Source: an uncultured Bacteroides sp. (GTDB lineage Bacteria; Bacteroidota; Bacteroidia; Bacteroidales; Bacteroidaceae). From it: a DNA stretch of 64,000 bases. The position numbers and the translations under genes were made by a program. Numbering within the stretch: position 1 is the stretch's first letter; every line of letters starts with the position of its first letter. The notes below the pieces were generated by a model. The model had not been told where the DNA came from, ran no database searches, and was given only the letters and a program-made list of their open reading frames with translations. Below are positions 8,525 through 17,379 of this stretch, one piece after another. The stretch is taken from assembly GCA_945833835.1 (NCBI GenBank), contig CAMAFR010000005.1:1-64000 (forward strand), given 5' to 3'.

Positions 8525-9259
8525 TTAAAGCACATATTCCACTTCCTTGAAATAATAGAGGCGGCGTTGCCCTCCGGTGTCTTCCAGCGTCAGCTGCCCG
8601 TTGGTGGCCACACCGGCGATGCGGGCCTCGAAGCCCCCTTGCGCATCCCGGTAGGGGTGCAGGCCTTCCCGGCGGTACAGGCGGTCTTGGTAGCGCTGGC
8701 TGATGGCGGCTTCTCCGCCGTCCTTCAGCCAGGTGTAGTATGCCTCTATCCGTGCCAGTAGCTGTGCCAGCACGTCCGCCGGTTCGGTGTGCCGGCCGGT
8801 AATCTGGTAGAGCGATACCGGGTTGGGGGCATTGCTGACGAAGCGTTCCTGGTTCAGGTTGACCCCGCTCCCGCTGATGGAACGGCTGACGCGGCTCCCC
8901 GTCCAGTCGTTCTCTATCAGGGTGCCGCAGAGCTTGCGGTCGTGCCAGTAGATGTCGTTGGGCCATTTGATGCGGATGCCTTCCGCATAGCCCGACAGGA
9001 CTTCCTGCAAGGCCAGGGCCGTGATTTCGGCCAGCAGGAACTGGTGTTTGATTTCGAGGAAGGAGGGGAAGACCACGAAGCTGAACAGGAGGTTCTTGCC
9101 GGCTTCGGACTCCCATGAATTGCCCCGTTGCCCCCTGCCGGCCTGCTGGAAGGAGGTATAGACACAGCTCAGGTCGGGCAGCGGCCCCGCGGCACAGAGC
9201 TCCGACAGATAGTCGTTGGTAGAAGTGGTGGAGGGTAAGTAGATCGGGTTGGGAAACAT
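8525..9259 (-). CDS. birA: Biotin--[acetyl-CoA-carboxylase] ligase, monofunctional
   Basis: Attaches biotin to biotin-dependent carboxylases through a biotinyl-AMP intermediate. At about 244 residues from MFPNPIYLPSTTSTNDYL, it has the catalytic and C-terminal SH3-like domains but no N-terminal winged helix, so it is an enzyme rather than a BirA-type repressor. The adenylate loop appears as QAGRGQRGNSW (about residue 40) and the catalytic stretch as IRIKWPNDIYW (about 100). The ORF track extends upstream to 9286, but the shorter start matches the family. It is followed after about 13 bases by the MATE gene and may be co-transcribed with it. Confidence 0.9.
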   Translation of the reverse strand: MFPNPIYLPSTTSTNDYLSELCAAGPLPDLSCVYTSFQQAGRGQRGNSWESEAGKNLLFSFVVFPSFLEIKHQFLLAEITALALQEVLSGYAEGIRIKWPNDIYWHDRKLCGTLIENDWTGSRVSRSISGSGVNLNQERFVSNAPNPVSLYQITGRHTEPADVLAQLLARIEAYYTWLKDGGEAAISQRYQDRLYRREGLHPYRDAQGGFEARIAGVATNGQLTLEDTGGQRRLYYFKEVEYVL

Positions 9260-9286
9260 ACGTTTTTCGGTTTGTCGGTGAGTCAA

Positions 9287-9652
9287 TCACCCGATGGGTG
9301 CAAAAAAGGCATCTTCGATATGCTCTATCCGGAAAGGCGGGACGGTCCCCGTGAGGGCGATGACGTCAAACCGTACGGGCTGCTCAATCCCGAACCGGCG
9401 GAGATAGGCGTCGGCCGAAGCCACGATACGCCGTATCTTGGCGGGAGTGACCGCCGTTCCCGGAGTGCCGTAGTCCGTATTGCGGCGCGTCTTCACCTCG
9501 ACGATGACCGTTGTCCGGTCTTTCTCGGCCACGATGTCCAGCTCTTTGTGCCCCGACCGCCAGTTGCGGTGGCGGATGAGGTATCCGTGGGCCGTCAGAT
9601 AGTGTACCGCCGCTTCTTCTCCGGCTTTTCCTAACAGATTATGTGATGCCAT
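9287..9652 (-). CDS. YraN family protein (UPF0102), endonuclease-like fold
   Basis: A 121-residue protein beginning MASHNLLGKAGEEAAVHYL, the standard UPF0102 opening. It carries GHKELDIVAEKDRTTVIVEVKTRR, the PD-(D/E)XK nuclease-like core with the Asp and Glu-Val-Lys residues present. The family resembles Holliday-junction resolvases in fold, but its role is not settled. The ORF track adds MQKDKK upstream, but ATG 9652 fits the family. birA follows 27 bases downstream. Confidence 0.88.
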   Translation of the reverse strand: MASHNLLGKAGEEAAVHYLTAHGYLIRHRNWRSGHKELDIVAEKDRTTVIVEVKTRRNTDYGTPGTAVTPAKIRRIVASADAYLRRFGIEQPVRFDVIALTGTVPPFRIEHIEDAFFAPIG

Positions 9653-9667
9653 CTTCTTGTCTTTTTG

Positions 9668-9675
9668 CAAAATTA
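9668..9675 (-). promoter_or_regulatory. -7 element for yraN-birA-MATE
   Basis: TAATTTTG on the minus strand, 15 bases before the yraN start. It lies almost back to back with a plus-strand TATTTTTG at 9680-9687, forming a compact divergent promoter region. Confidence 0.5.
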
Positions 9676-9679
9676 CGAT

Positions 9680-9687
9680 TATTTTTG
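9680..9687 (+). promoter_or_regulatory. -7 element for the small hypothetical gene
   Basis: TATTTTTG matches TAnnTTTG and ends 9 bases before ATG 9697. If used, the transcript would have almost no 5' untranslated region. Confidence 0.4.
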
Positions 9688-9696
9688 CAATCCAGT

Positions 9697-9930
9697 ATGA
9701 TTAATCAAGGTAAAAAAAGACAGAAGGTGCCCTCGTCATTACCTCCGCGCAGGCAACGCATGGTGTGTCTGATGAGCGAGGAGGAAGAGCGGATTGTGGA
9801 GCGTTATCTGAACAAGTATCGGATAACGAACAAGTCACGTTGGCTGAGGGAGACGGTTCTGGCCTTCATCCATCAGAAGATGGAGGAGGATTATCCTACC
9901 TTGTTCAACGAGCATGACATGCGCAGATGA
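9697..9930 (+). CDS. Small basic hypothetical protein, possible ribbon-helix-helix type
   Basis: A 77-residue protein I do not recognise by name. The start MINQGKKRQKVPSSLPPRRQR is very basic. The rest reads VCLMSEEEERIVERYLNKYRITNKSRWLRETVLAFIHQKME, a short strand followed by two helices, reminiscent of ribbon-helix-helix DNA-binding proteins such as plasmid-type or MobC-like regulators. ATG 9697 was chosen over the track start at 9643, which would overlap the yraN start region. It is 27 bases upstream of tadA on the same strand. DNA binding is inferred from the pattern only. Confidence 0.7.
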   Translation: MINQGKKRQKVPSSLPPRRQRMVCLMSEEEERIVERYLNKYRITNKSRWLRETVLAFIHQKMEEDYPTLFNEHDMRR

Positions 9931-9957
9931 GTCTTTTCCCAGAAAAAATCAGCAAGA

Positions 9958-10392
9958 ATGGCAGACGATACGTACTATATGAAGCAGGCCTTGATGGAAG
10001 CCGGCAAGGCTTTCGACAGGGGAGAAGTGCCGGTGGGGGCTGTCGTGGTGTGCCGCGACCGGATTATAGCACGGGCCCATAACCTGACCGAGACCCTGAA
10101 CGACGTGACGGCCCATGCCGAAATGCAGGCGATAACGGCTGCCTCCAACGCTTTGGGAGCCAAGTATCTGAATGATTGTACCCTGTATGTGACCGTGGAA
10201 CCCTGCGTCATGTGTGCCGGAGCCATCGCCTGGGCGCAGACCGGCCGGCTGGTCTATGGGGCCGCTGACGAGAAGCGCGGTTTCCGGAAGTATGCTCCCG
10301 CGGCCTTGCATCCGAAGACAACGGTGCAGCAAGGGGTGTTGGCCGAAGAGTGTGCCGCCTTGATGAAGGGGTTCTTCAAGCACCGCCGCTGA
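9958..10392 (+). CDS. tadA: tRNA-specific adenosine deaminase
   Basis: Deaminates A34 to inosine in the anticodon of tRNA-Arg(ACG), letting one tRNA read three codons. The 144-residue protein has the zinc-deaminase motifs HAEMQAI (about residue 54, with the catalytic Glu) and PCVMCAGAI (about 82). Its C-terminal region, YGAADEKRGF, is TadA-like rather than cytidine- or guanine-deaminase-like. The window also carries tRNA-Arg(CCG), which reads the remaining CGG codon. It follows the small hypothetical gene and converges on DUF4834. Confidence 0.92.
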   Translation: MADDTYYMKQALMEAGKAFDRGEVPVGAVVVCRDRIIARAHNLTETLNDVTAHAEMQAITAASNALGAKYLNDCTLYVTVEPCVMCAGAIAWAQTGRLVYGAADEKRGFRKYAPAALHPKTTVQQGVLAEECAALMKGFFKHRR

Positions 10393-10422
10393 CGGCCGGT
10401 GGGAGGCTTCACTGATGGCTGC

Positions 10423-10453
10423 GACCGGTCATCACTGACGACAGTGGTCGGTC
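10423..10453. terminator. Weak hairpin between tadA and DUF4834 gene
   Basis: An imperfect stem pairs GACCGGTCATCACTG with CAGTGGTCGGTC. It lies between convergent genes and partly overlaps the 3' end of the minus-strand gene neighbourhood. No clear T-run follows. Confidence 0.3.
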
Positions 10454-10454
10454 A

Positions 10455-10739
10455 TCAGGGGTGGGTGATTTCTTCAAAGTCGATGTATTCCCCCTCATCG
10501 TCATCGAACACTTTTTTCCTTTTTCCACTTTTCGGGGGAGGTGCCTGCCGTTCGGCCGGTTCATACGCGTCGGTGCCGGTATCCGTAGTGGCCGGTCCGC
10601 CGGCCGGTTGCCCGCCGAAGGCATCGGCCACCTTGCGTTTCCAGCCGAACAGCGTGCTGACGATTTTGGACACGATGGCGATGCCGATGAAAAGCACCGC
10701 CAGTACGATGAAGAAAATGAATCCTATCAGATGAAACAT
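10455..10739 (-). CDS. DUF4834 family small membrane protein
   Basis: A 94-residue protein with one N-terminal hydrophobic helix (LIGFIFFIVLAVLFIGIAIV), then a polar tail rich in Pro, Lys and Asp/Glu (PPPKSGKRKKVFDDDEGEYIDFEEI). This is the pattern of DUF4834 proteins in Bacteroidales, whose function is unknown. It lies 55 bases after the phosphatidylserine synthase gene on the same strand and may be part of the phospholipid operon. The acidic tail should face the cytoplasm or periplasm depending on helix orientation, which I cannot decide. Confidence 0.8.
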   Translation of the reverse strand: MFHLIGFIFFIVLAVLFIGIAIVSKIVSTLFGWKRKVADAFGGQPAGGPATTDTGTDAYEPAERQAPPPKSGKRKKVFDDDEGEYIDFEEITHP

Positions 10740-10794
10740 AGTTATTGTCTTTAGTTACAGATGAACTAACAATAACCGTGCCACGATTATTGTT

Positions 10795-11502
10795 TTAGGC
10801 TTTTTTACGGGTCATCAGCGACAGCAGGATGTACCACACGATGACTGCCGCAAACCCGCTCAGGCGGAACAGGAAGAAAAGCGGCAGGCACACCAGCAGG
10901 AAGATGTAGCTGATGCGGTTGCTTTGCCAGGAGAGGTTCTTGAACTTGAGCGAGAACATCGGAATCTCGGCCACCAGCAGCAGTGACATGACGACGACCA
11001 TCACCAGCAGATAGAGGGCATTGAAGGAGGCGGACGTCAGGTAACCCTGCTGTCCTACCACTAACGAGCCCCAGAACAGGGCATTGGCGGGAGTGGGCAA
11101 CCCGATGAACGAGCTGGTCTGGCGGGTGTCCAGGTTGAACTTGGCCAACCGCAGGGCCGAGAACACGGCAATGAGAAACGCCGTATAGGGCAACCAGGCG
11201 GCCGCCGGTTGCAGGAAGCCGGGGTAATGCACCTCTTTGAACAAAGAGAAAGCGATGGCGGCTGGTGCCAGTCCGAAGGTGACATCATCGGCCAGCGAGT
11301 CCAGCTCTTTGCCGATGGGCGAAGACACATGGAGCAGGCGTGCCACCATGCCGTCGAAGAAATCGAAGACAGCCCCGATGACGATGAACAGCAGGGCACT
11401 CTCATAACGGCCGCCAAACGCCATATAGGCGGCAATGCATCCCGAGAACAGGTTGCAGCTGGTCAGCGTGTTCGGTATGTTTCTGACAATTGCATTTGCC
11501 AT
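10795..11502 (-). CDS. pssA: CDP-diacylglycerol--serine O-phosphatidyltransferase
   Basis: Makes phosphatidylserine from CDP-diacylglycerol and serine, the first committed step to phosphatidylethanolamine. The 235-residue membrane protein carries the CDP-alcohol phosphatidyltransferase motif DGMVARLLHVSSPIGKELDSLADD (about residue 49, matching D-G-x2-A-R-x8-G-x3-D-x3-D). Several hydrophobic helices follow. It lies 14 bases downstream of psd, so the two consecutive enzymes of the pathway are co-transcribed. Confidence 0.94.
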   Translation of the reverse strand: MANAIVRNIPNTLTSCNLFSGCIAAYMAFGGRYESALLFIVIGAVFDFFDGMVARLLHVSSPIGKELDSLADDVTFGLAPAAIAFSLFKEVHYPGFLQPAAAWLPYTAFLIAVFSALRLAKFNLDTRQTSSFIGLPTPANALFWGSLVVGQQGYLTSASFNALYLLVMVVVMSLLLVAEIPMFSLKFKNLSWQSNRISYIFLLVCLPLFFLFRLSGFAAVIVWYILLSLMTRKKA

Positions 11503-11516
11503 AGCCGGGTCTCTCC

Positions 11517-12212
11517 TTATTTTAGTTTGGCAATGACGGTCTGGTTGCCGGTGGTCTTCTGCCCCATCGTGACGCAGACTTCGGAGCCCAGCGGCAGATA
11601 GACATCCACCCGCGAGCCGAATTTGATGAAGCCCATGTGCTCGTCAATGAAGCACTCTTCATCCTTCTCGGCATAGGTGACGATGCGTCGTGCCACGGCT
11701 CCGGCTATCTGCCGGGCCATGACGGTATGGCCGTGGGGCGTCTCGATGACCACGGTGGAGCGTTCGTTCTCCGTGCTGGCTTTCGGCAGCCACGCTTTCA
11801 TGAAGCGTCCGTTGTGGTGGGCGATGTAGCGCACGATGCCGTCTACCGGATACCAGTTGGCGTGCACATTGGTGATACTCATGAAGATGGAAATCATCAG
11901 ACGACGGTCGTGGAAGTATTCATGCTCGTCCACTTCTTCAATAACCACAATCTTGCCGTCGGCGGGGGCTACCACCACATTTTCCGTATCACCTTCGAAC
12001 AGCCGGATGGGGCAACGGAAAAAATTCACCATCAGCAGATAGACAACGGTGCTGACGAAAGCTACGACATAAAACGGCATTTTGCACTCCAGACCCCAAT
12101 ATAGAACGGCGTTCACCGCCAACAGCAGTGCCGCACTGGTGATGAGGATGTGGGTCCCTTCGTGGTGCAGTCTGATTTTCTTAATTCTTTTTATTTTGTT
12201 TAGATTGGCCAT
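11517..12212 (-). CDS. psd: Phosphatidylserine decarboxylase, short form
   Basis: Converts phosphatidylserine to phosphatidylethanolamine using a pyruvoyl group formed by self-cleavage. The likely start is [22 protein letters not shown] at 12212, giving 231 residues; the 332-residue ORF in the track runs through the promoter. Two N-terminal membrane helices precede [21 protein letters not shown]. The self-cleavage site is the Gly-Ser in [12 protein letters not shown] near the C-terminus, typical of the short proteobacterial/archaeal form rather than the LGST form of E. coli. pssA follows after 14 bases. Confidence 0.93.
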   Translation of the reverse strand: MANLNKIKRIKKIRLHHEGTHILITSAALLLAVNAVLYWGLECKMPFYVVAFVSTVVYLLMVNFFRCPIRLFEGDTENVVVAPADGKIVVIEEVDEHEYFHDRRLMISIFMSITNVHANWYPVDGIVRYIAHHNGRFMKAWLPKASTENERSTVVIETPHGHTVMARQIAGAVARRIVTYAEKDEECFIDEHMGFIKFGSRVDVYLPLGSEVCVTMGQKTTGNQTVIAKLK

Positions 12213-12234
12213 ACAAGAATTGATGTTTATCCGG

Positions 12235-12265
12235 CAAAAGTACTGTAATTTTAACAAAACACAAA
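12235..12265 (-). promoter_or_regulatory. Consensus promoter for psd-pssA
   Basis: On the minus strand TTTG (12265-12262), exactly 19 bases, then TACTTTTG (12242-12235). It is a full match to the Bacteroides -33/-7 consensus, 23 bases before the psd start. Confidence 0.8.
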
Positions 12266-12332
12266 GGATTTGATGCAAATATTCCTTTTTTGCCGAAAAA
12301 AACGCTATAAATCGAAACTTTAGGCATCCTTT

Positions 12333-12363
12333 TTTGTGGATTGCCACAAAGTGGGTATCTTTG
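12333..12363 (+). promoter_or_regulatory. Consensus promoter for dnaE
   Basis: TTTG (12333-12336), 19 bases, then TATCTTTG (12356-12363), a full match to the Bacteroides consensus. The dnaE ATG lies 26 bases downstream. Confidence 0.8.
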
Positions 12364-12389
12364 TTTCTCGTTTCATTAGCTAATGTTAT

Positions 12390-15300
12390 ATGCAGGATTT
12401 TGTTCATTTGCACGTCCATACCCAGTACTCCATTCTGGACGGACAGGCGTCCATCCCTCGCTTGGTAGACAAGGCGATGGCCGACGGAATGCGGGGAATT
12501 GCGGTGACCGATCATGGGGATATGTTCGGCATCAAGGAGTTTTTCAATTATGTCAATAAGAAAAACAGCGGCACCAACGGTGAGATAAAGACCCTGAAGA
12601 AGCGGCTGGCGGCCTTGGAGAGCGGCAAGGAGGAGTGCGCTTCGCCCGAAACGGCCATCCGGGAGTGTAAGGAGCAGCTGGAGGCGGCGCGCAAGAAATT
12701 GTTCAAGCCCATTTTCGGATGTGAGATGTATGTGGCCCGGCGCCGACTATATAATAAGGAAGGGAAACCCGACCAGAGCGGTTATCACCTGGTGGTGCTG
12801 GCCAAGAACGAGAAGGGGTATCACAACTTGATCAAGCTGGTGTCTAAGGCATGGACGGAAGGCTTCTACATGCGTCCGCGGACCGACCGCGTGGAACTGG
12901 AGAAATACCACGAGGGACTGATTGTGTGTTCGGCCTGTCTGGGTGGGGAGATTCCCCGCCGCATCTCGGCCGGACAGCTGGAAGAGGCCGAGGAGGCCAT
13001 CCGGTGGTACCGGCAGCACTTCGGAAACGACTTCTATCTGGAGTTGCAGCGGCATAAGGCCACGGTGCCCCGCGCCAACCATGACACCTACCGGATGCAG
13101 CAGGAGGTGAACGCCAAGCTGATAGAGTATTCCAAGAAATTCGGCATCAAGCTGGTATGTACCAATGATGTGCATTTTGTGGACGAGGACAATGCCGAGG
13201 CGCACGACCGGCTGATTTGCCTGAGCACCGGCAAGGATCTGGACGACCCCAACCGGATGCTCTACACCAAGCAGGAGTGGATGAAGACACGTGCGGAGAT
13301 GAACGAGATCTTCGCCGATGTGCCCGAGGCACTGGCCAACACGTGCGACATCTGCGACCAGGTGGAGTTTTACAGCATTGACCATGCCCCGATTATGCCG
13401 ACCTTTGCCATTCCCGAAGATTTCGGTACGGAAGAAGGCTATCGGGCCAACTATACGGAGAAGGACCTGTTTGACGAGTTCACGCAGGACGAGAACGGAA
13501 ATGTGGTGATGGACGAGGCCGACGCCAAGGCCAAGATTGAGCGTCTGGGCGGTTTTGACAAGCTCTACCGCATCAAGCTGGAAGCCGACTATCTGGCCAA
13601 GCTGGCCTATGACGGGGCCCGGAAACGCTATGGCGAACAGCTGACCGACGAGGTGAAGGAACGCATCAAGTTCGAGCTGCACATCATGAAGACCATGGGC
13701 TTCCCCGGCTACTTCCTCATTGTGCAGGACTTCATCTCCGCCGCCCGCAACCTGTTGGATGTGTCGGTAGGTCCGGGCCGTGGTTCGGCAGCCGGCTCGG
13801 CGGTGGCCTACTGCCTGGGCATCACGCAGATTGACCCCATCAAGTACGACCTGCTGTTCGAGCGTTTCCTGAATCCCGACCGTATTTCCTTGCCCGATAT
13901 TGACGTGGACTTCGACGATGACGGACGCGGACGGGTACTGAATTGGGTGACCGAGAAGTACGGGCAGGAGAAGGTGGCCCACATCATCACCTACGGCACG
14001 ATGGCCACCAAGCTGGCCATTAAGGATGTGGCGCGTGTGCAGAAGCTGCCGCTGGCGGAGTCGGACCGCCTGTGCAAGCTGATACCCGACAAGATACCCG
14101 ACAAGAAGATGAATCTTCCCAACGCCATCGCCTATGTCCCCGAACTGCAGCAGGCCGAGGTGTCGCCCGACCCTGTGCTGCGCGATACCATCAAGTATGC
14201 CAAGATGCTGGAGGGCAACGTGCGCAATACGGGGGTGCATGCCTGCGGCACCATCATCTGCCGTGACGACATCACCGACTGGGTGCCGGTCAGCACGGCG
14301 GACGATAAGGAGACGGGCGAGAAGATGCTGGTGACCCAATACGAGGGCTCGGTCATCGAGGATACCGGCCTCATCAAGATGGACTTCCTGGGGCTGAAGA
14401 CATTGTCCATCATCAAGGAGGCCCTGGAAAACATACGTAACAGTAAGGGTATCGTGGTGGACATCGACGAGGTGCCCATTGACGACCCCGCCACCTACCG
14501 GCTGTATAGCGAGGGACGCACCATCGGTACCTTCCAGTTCGAATCGGCCGGTATGCAGAAGTACCTGCGCGAATTGCAGCCCACTACCTTCGAGGACCTC
14601 ATCGCCATGAACGCGCTCTATCGTCCGGGCCCGATGGACTATATCCCCGATTTCATCGACCGCAAGCAGGGGCGCAAGCCGATTGAGTATGACATCCCCG
14701 TCATGGAGAAGTACCTCAAGGATACCTACGGCATCACGGTCTACCAGGAGCAGGTGATGTTGCTCTCGCGCCTGTTGGCCGACTTCACCCGTGGTGAATC
14801 GGATGCCTTGCGAAAGGCTATGGGCAAGAAGCTGCGCGACAAGCTGGACCACATGAAGCCCAAGTTCATAGAGGGCGGCAAGAAGAACGGCCACGACCCG
14901 CAGGTGCTGGAGAAAATCTGGGCCGACTGGGAGAAGTTCGCCTCGTATGCGTTCAACAAGTCGCACGCCACCTGCTATTCTTGGGTGGCCTATCAGACAG
15001 CCTACCTGAAGGCCAACTATCCCTCGGAATACATGGCGGCTACGATGAGCCGGAACATCTCGAACATTACCGAAATCACCAAGCTGATGGACGAGTGCAA
15101 GGTCATCGGCATTAAGGTGCTGGGGCCTGACGTGAACGAGAGTAACCTGAAGTTCTCCGTCAACCGTCGGGGCGATATCCGTTTCGGGCTGGGAGCCATC
15201 AAGGGAGTCGGCGAGTCGGCGGTACAGAGCATCCTGGAGGAACGGAAGAAGAACGGCCCCTTCAAGAACATCTTCGACTTCGTGCAGCGGGTCAATCTGG

Positions 15301-16187
15301 CTGCCTGCAACCGGAAGAACATCGACAACATGGCCCTGGCCGGCTGTTTCGACTCGTTCGAGGAAATCAGACGGGAGGACTTCTTTATGAAGAACGCCAA
15401 AGAGGAAACCTTCTCGGAAGTCCTGGTGCGCTATGGCAACCGCTACCAGCTGGACCAGGCGGCAGCCGCGCATTCCTTGTTCGGAGGCGAGCACGCGGTG
15501 GAGATTGCCACTCCCGAGATTGTGCGTGCGCCGGTCTGGAGCGACTTGGAGCGGCTGAACCGGGAGCGCGAGCTGGTGGGCATCTATCTGTCGGCCCATC
15601 CGCTGGACGAATATGCGGTAATTCTGGAGCATGTGTGCAATGTGCACATGGCGCAGCTGGCCGACCTGACCCCCTTGCAGAACCGCGAGCTGCTGCTGGG
15701 AGGCATTGTCACCAGTGTCCGCGAAGGCTATACCAAGAACGGCAAGCCGTATGGCATCACCAAGGTGGAGGATTATTCGGGAGTGTCCGAGTTCGCCTTT
15801 TTCGGTAACGAGTGGGTGGAGAAGAAGAAGTTCTTCAGTGACGGGATGTTCCTGCTGATGCGCGGCAAGTGCCAGCCACGACAATGGAAACCGGACGAAT
15901 GGGAGGTGAAAATCAACACGATAGACCTGTTGCCCGAAGTGAAGGATGACCTGATACGCAAACTCACCGTTACGGCTCCCCTGTCGGCCATTGACGATGA
16001 GCTGATAGCCGAACTCTCGGCCCTGCTGCGCCACAGCCCCGGCAATGCCGAGCTGGCTTTCCGCATCATGGACGAGGACGGCCAGATGAAGGTCAACTTG
16101 TTGTCGCACTCTGTGAAAATATCCATCCGGAAGAACCTGATCAACTTTTTAAAGAGCCAACCTCTATTGGACTATCAAATAAATTAG
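12390..16187 (+). CDS. dnaE: DNA polymerase III subunit alpha
   Basis: The replicative DNA polymerase catalytic subunit, 1265 residues. The N-terminal PHP domain ([13 protein letters not shown], then VTDHGDMFG) keeps its metal-binding histidines, so it may be active. An extra charged helical insert (about residues 52-100) sits in the PHP domain. The palm carries [18 protein letters not shown] (about 460) and the catalytic [12 protein letters not shown] (about 500). Fingers and helix-hairpin-helix follow, then an OB fold ([21 protein letters not shown], about 1100) and a C-terminal tau-binding region. The gene has its own consensus promoter and precedes trxA. dnaX, another clamp-loader/polymerase gene, is also in the window. 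Confidence 0.97.
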   Translation: MQDFVHLHVHTQYSILDGQASIPRLVDKAMADGMRGIAVTDHGDMFGIKEFFNYVNKKNSGTNGEIKTLKKRLAALESGKEECASPETAIRECKEQLEAARKKLFKPIFGCEMYVARRRLYNKEGKPDQSGYHLVVLAKNEKGYHNLIKLVSKAWTEGFYMRPRTDRVELEKYHEGLIVCSACLGGEIPRRISAGQLEEAEEAIRWYRQHFGNDFYLELQRHKATVPRANHDTYRMQQEVNAKLIEYSKKFGIKLVCTNDVHFVDEDNAEAHDRLICLSTGKDLDDPNRMLYTKQEWMKTRAEMNEIFADVPEALANTCDICDQVEFYSIDHAPIMPTFAIPEDFGTEEGYRANYTEKDLFDEFTQDENGNVVMDEADAKAKIERLGGFDKLYRIKLEADYLAKLAYDGARKRYGEQLTDEVKERIKFELHIMKTMGFPGYFLIVQDFISAARNLLDVSVGPGRGSAAGSAVAYCLGITQIDPIKYDLLFERFLNPDRISLPDIDVDFDDDGRGRVLNWVTEKYGQEKVAHIITYGTMATKLAIKDVARVQKLPLAESDRLCKLIPDKIPDKKMNLPNAIAYVPELQQAEVSPDPVLRDTIKYAKMLEGNVRNTGVHACGTIICRDDITDWVPVSTADDKETGEKMLVTQYEGSVIEDTGLIKMDFLGLKTLSIIKEALENIRNSKGIVVDIDEVPIDDPATYRLYSEGRTIGTFQFESAGMQKYLRELQPTTFEDLIAMNALYRPGPMDYIPDFIDRKQGRKPIEYDIPVMEKYLKDTYGITVYQEQVMLLSRLLADFTRGESDALRKAMGKKLRDKLDHMKPKFIEGGKKNGHDPQVLEKIWADWEKFASYAFNKSHATCYSWVAYQTAYLKANYPSEYMAATMSRNISNITEITKLMDECKVIGIKVLGPDVNESNLKFSVNRRGDIRFGLGAIKGVGESAVQSILEERKKNGPFKNIFDFVQRVNLAACNRKNIDNMALAGCFDSFEEIRREDFFMKNAKEETFSEVLVRYGNRYQLDQAAAAHSLFGGEHAVEIATPEIVRAPVWSDLERLNRERELVGIYLSAHPLDEYAVILEHVCNVHMAQLADLTPLQNRELLLGGIVTSVREGYTKNGKPYGITKVEDYSGVSEFAFFGNEWVEKKKFFSDGMFLLMRGKCQPRQWKPDEWEVKINTIDLLPEVKDDLIRKLTVTAPLSAIDDELIAELSALLRHSPGNAELAFRIMDEDGQMKVNLLSHSVKISIRKNLINFLKSQPLLDYQIN

Positions 16188-16195
16188 TATATTTG
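16167..16195 (+). promoter_or_regulatory. Promoter for trxA
   Basis: TTG (16167-16169), 18 bases, then TATATTTG (16188-16195), straddling the dnaE stop. The trxA ATG is 41 bases downstream. Confidence 0.6.
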
Positions 16196-16236
16196 CCCCA
16201 TCTAACCAATAGCAACCATTAAAAAACTTATCTATT

Positions 16237-16554
16237 ATGGCATTGAATATTACCGATAGCAATTACGAGGCAATCGTAGCCGAGGGAAAACCCGTAGTGT
16301 TGGATTTTTGGGCGACATGGTGCGGTCCGTGCAAGCAGATTGCTCCCTATATCGAAGAGCTGGCCGAAGCCTACAAGGACACGGTGAACATCGGAAAATG
16401 TGATGTGGACGACAATTCCGACCTTCCGGCACAGTTTGGTGTGCGTAACATCCCTACCGTGCTGTTCATCAAGAACGGCGAGGTGGTCGACAAGCAGGTA
16501 GGCGCCACGACCAAAGCCGCTTTGCAGGCCAAGGTGGAAGCCTTGCTGAAATAA
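16237..16554 (+). CDS. trxA: Thioredoxin
   Basis: A 105-residue cytoplasmic disulfide reductant with the redox centre WATWCGPCK (about residue 24-32). It has the conserved cis-Pro region NIPTVLFIKNGE and an overall length normal for TrxA. No signal peptide is present. A promoter-like element lies within the end of dnaE, so it can be expressed independently. The gene 84 bases downstream encodes an acidic hypothetical protein that often follows trxA in Bacteroides. Confidence 0.95.
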   Translation: MALNITDSNYEAIVAEGKPVVLDFWATWCGPCKQIAPYIEELAEAYKDTVNIGKCDVDDNSDLPAQFGVRNIPTVLFIKNGEVVDKQVGATTKAALQAKVEALLK

Positions 16555-16638
16555 GCTGCTGTCCGGATGTCAAGAGGGGAGTGGCTGCCGGTCTTGGCAG
16601 ACACTGCTGGAATCTGTAATACTGAAAACAATAGCAAT

Positions 16639-16974
16639 ATGGGAATGGAAGACGATTTTTTGTTGGAAGATGAAGACGATGAAAAGACCATCGAGTTCAT
16701 CAAAGGATATTTGCCGCAGGATTTGAAGGACAAATTCTCGGATGATGATTTGTACTACATCCTCGACCTGATTGTGGACTATTATACCACCAGCGGTTGC
16801 CTGGATGCCCAACCCGACGAAGAGGGTTACATCAACATCGACCAAGATGAAATTGTAGACTATGTAGTCAAGGAATCAAAGAAAGACGGCATGGGACCTT
16901 TCGATCCCGAAGACATCTTCTTTGTTGTACAAGGCGAGATGGAATACGGCAACTCGCTGGGTCAGGTGGACTAA
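16639..16974 (+). CDS. Acidic conserved hypothetical protein
   Basis: A 111-residue, strongly acidic, soluble protein from MGMEDDFLLEDEDDEKTIEFIKGYLPQDLKDKFSDDDLYYILDLIVDYYT. I know no function for it. The track start at 16567 lies in the trxA-linked gap, and ATG 16639 marks the conserved-looking sequence. It contains an alternating acidic/aromatic pattern without membrane helices or cysteine pairs, and the predicted content is mainly helical. It probably shares a transcript with trxA. Its reading frame ends just before a large inverted repeat that separates it from convergent genes. Confidence 0.75.
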   Translation: MGMEDDFLLEDEDDEKTIEFIKGYLPQDLKDKFSDDDLYYILDLIVDYYTTSGCLDAQPDEEGYINIDQDEIVDYVVKESKKDGMGPFDPEDIFFVVQGEMEYGNSLGQVD

Positions 16975-16994
16975 GCGGAAGTTGTCAGGTCTTG

Positions 16995-17067
16995 TCATTC
17001 AGAACGGAGTGAAGCATCTGTAAACATCAAGTGGATGTAATCAGATGCTTCACTTCGTTCTGAATGA
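16995..17067. repeat. Inverted repeat, intergenic palindrome/terminator
   Basis: TCATTCAGAACGGAGTGAAGCATCTG (16995-17020) pairs with CAGATGCTTCACTTCGTTCTGAATGA (17042-17067) with one G/A mismatch. The loop itself holds a small ACATC/GATGT stem. It sits between convergent genes. The sequence style resembles the widespread TCATTCTGAGCG...GAAGAATCT intergenic repeats, so it may be both a repeat family member and a bidirectional terminator. Confidence 0.75.
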
Positions 17068-17151
17068 TAAAAGGATAGTTCGTTGTAAGACTCTCGGAAA
17101 GTCGGGGACCCTTTTTTCTGTGTTTATGCGGGCTGCGTTCCCCGGCGGGCT

Positions 17152-17379
17152 TCAGGCGGTGTAGGCCGCCGCAGTGGCCAGGAAGAAATAGGTGCCGGTG
17201 GCCATCAGCAGCAGGCCGATGGCGGCATAGAACCAGCGGGCTCTTGTGCGTCCCACACTCTCCACCACAAAACGGCTGTTGTGGGCGGTGAAGAACCAGT
17301 CCCAGTCGAAGAGGGAGGCCAGCACCGACAAAAGGCCCGTCAGGACAAAGACCGCCTGGATGATGTAGTGCATCGTCAT
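17152..17379 (-). CDS. Small two-helix membrane protein, Imm17-like
   Basis: A 75-residue protein with two hydrophobic segments ([19 protein letters not shown] and [20 protein letters not shown]) around a polar [19 protein letters not shown] loop. This resembles the immunity 17 (Imm17) family, which is two-helix proteins often found next to polymorphic toxins. Here no toxin gene is adjacent. Its ATG overlaps the tsaE stop in an ATGA junction, so translation is coupled to tsaE. Family assignment is from remembered pattern, and function is unproven. Confidence 0.65.
   Translation of the reverse strand: MTMHYIIQAVFVLTGLLSVLASLFDWDWFFTAHNSRFVVESVGRTRARWFYAAIGLLLMATGTYFFLATAAAYTA

Noticed and set aside
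12213-12515. N-terminal extension of psd in the ORF track (332 residues in all)
   Set aside because: The added part crosses a perfect psd promoter and the divergent dnaE promoter, and the normal family length is reached from ATG 12212.
12747-16109. 1120-codon open frame on the minus strand opposite dnaE
   Set aside because: It lies entirely inside dnaE, has no recognisable domain, and is rich in His, Gln, Val and Leu runs typical of the antisense frame of GC-biased genes.
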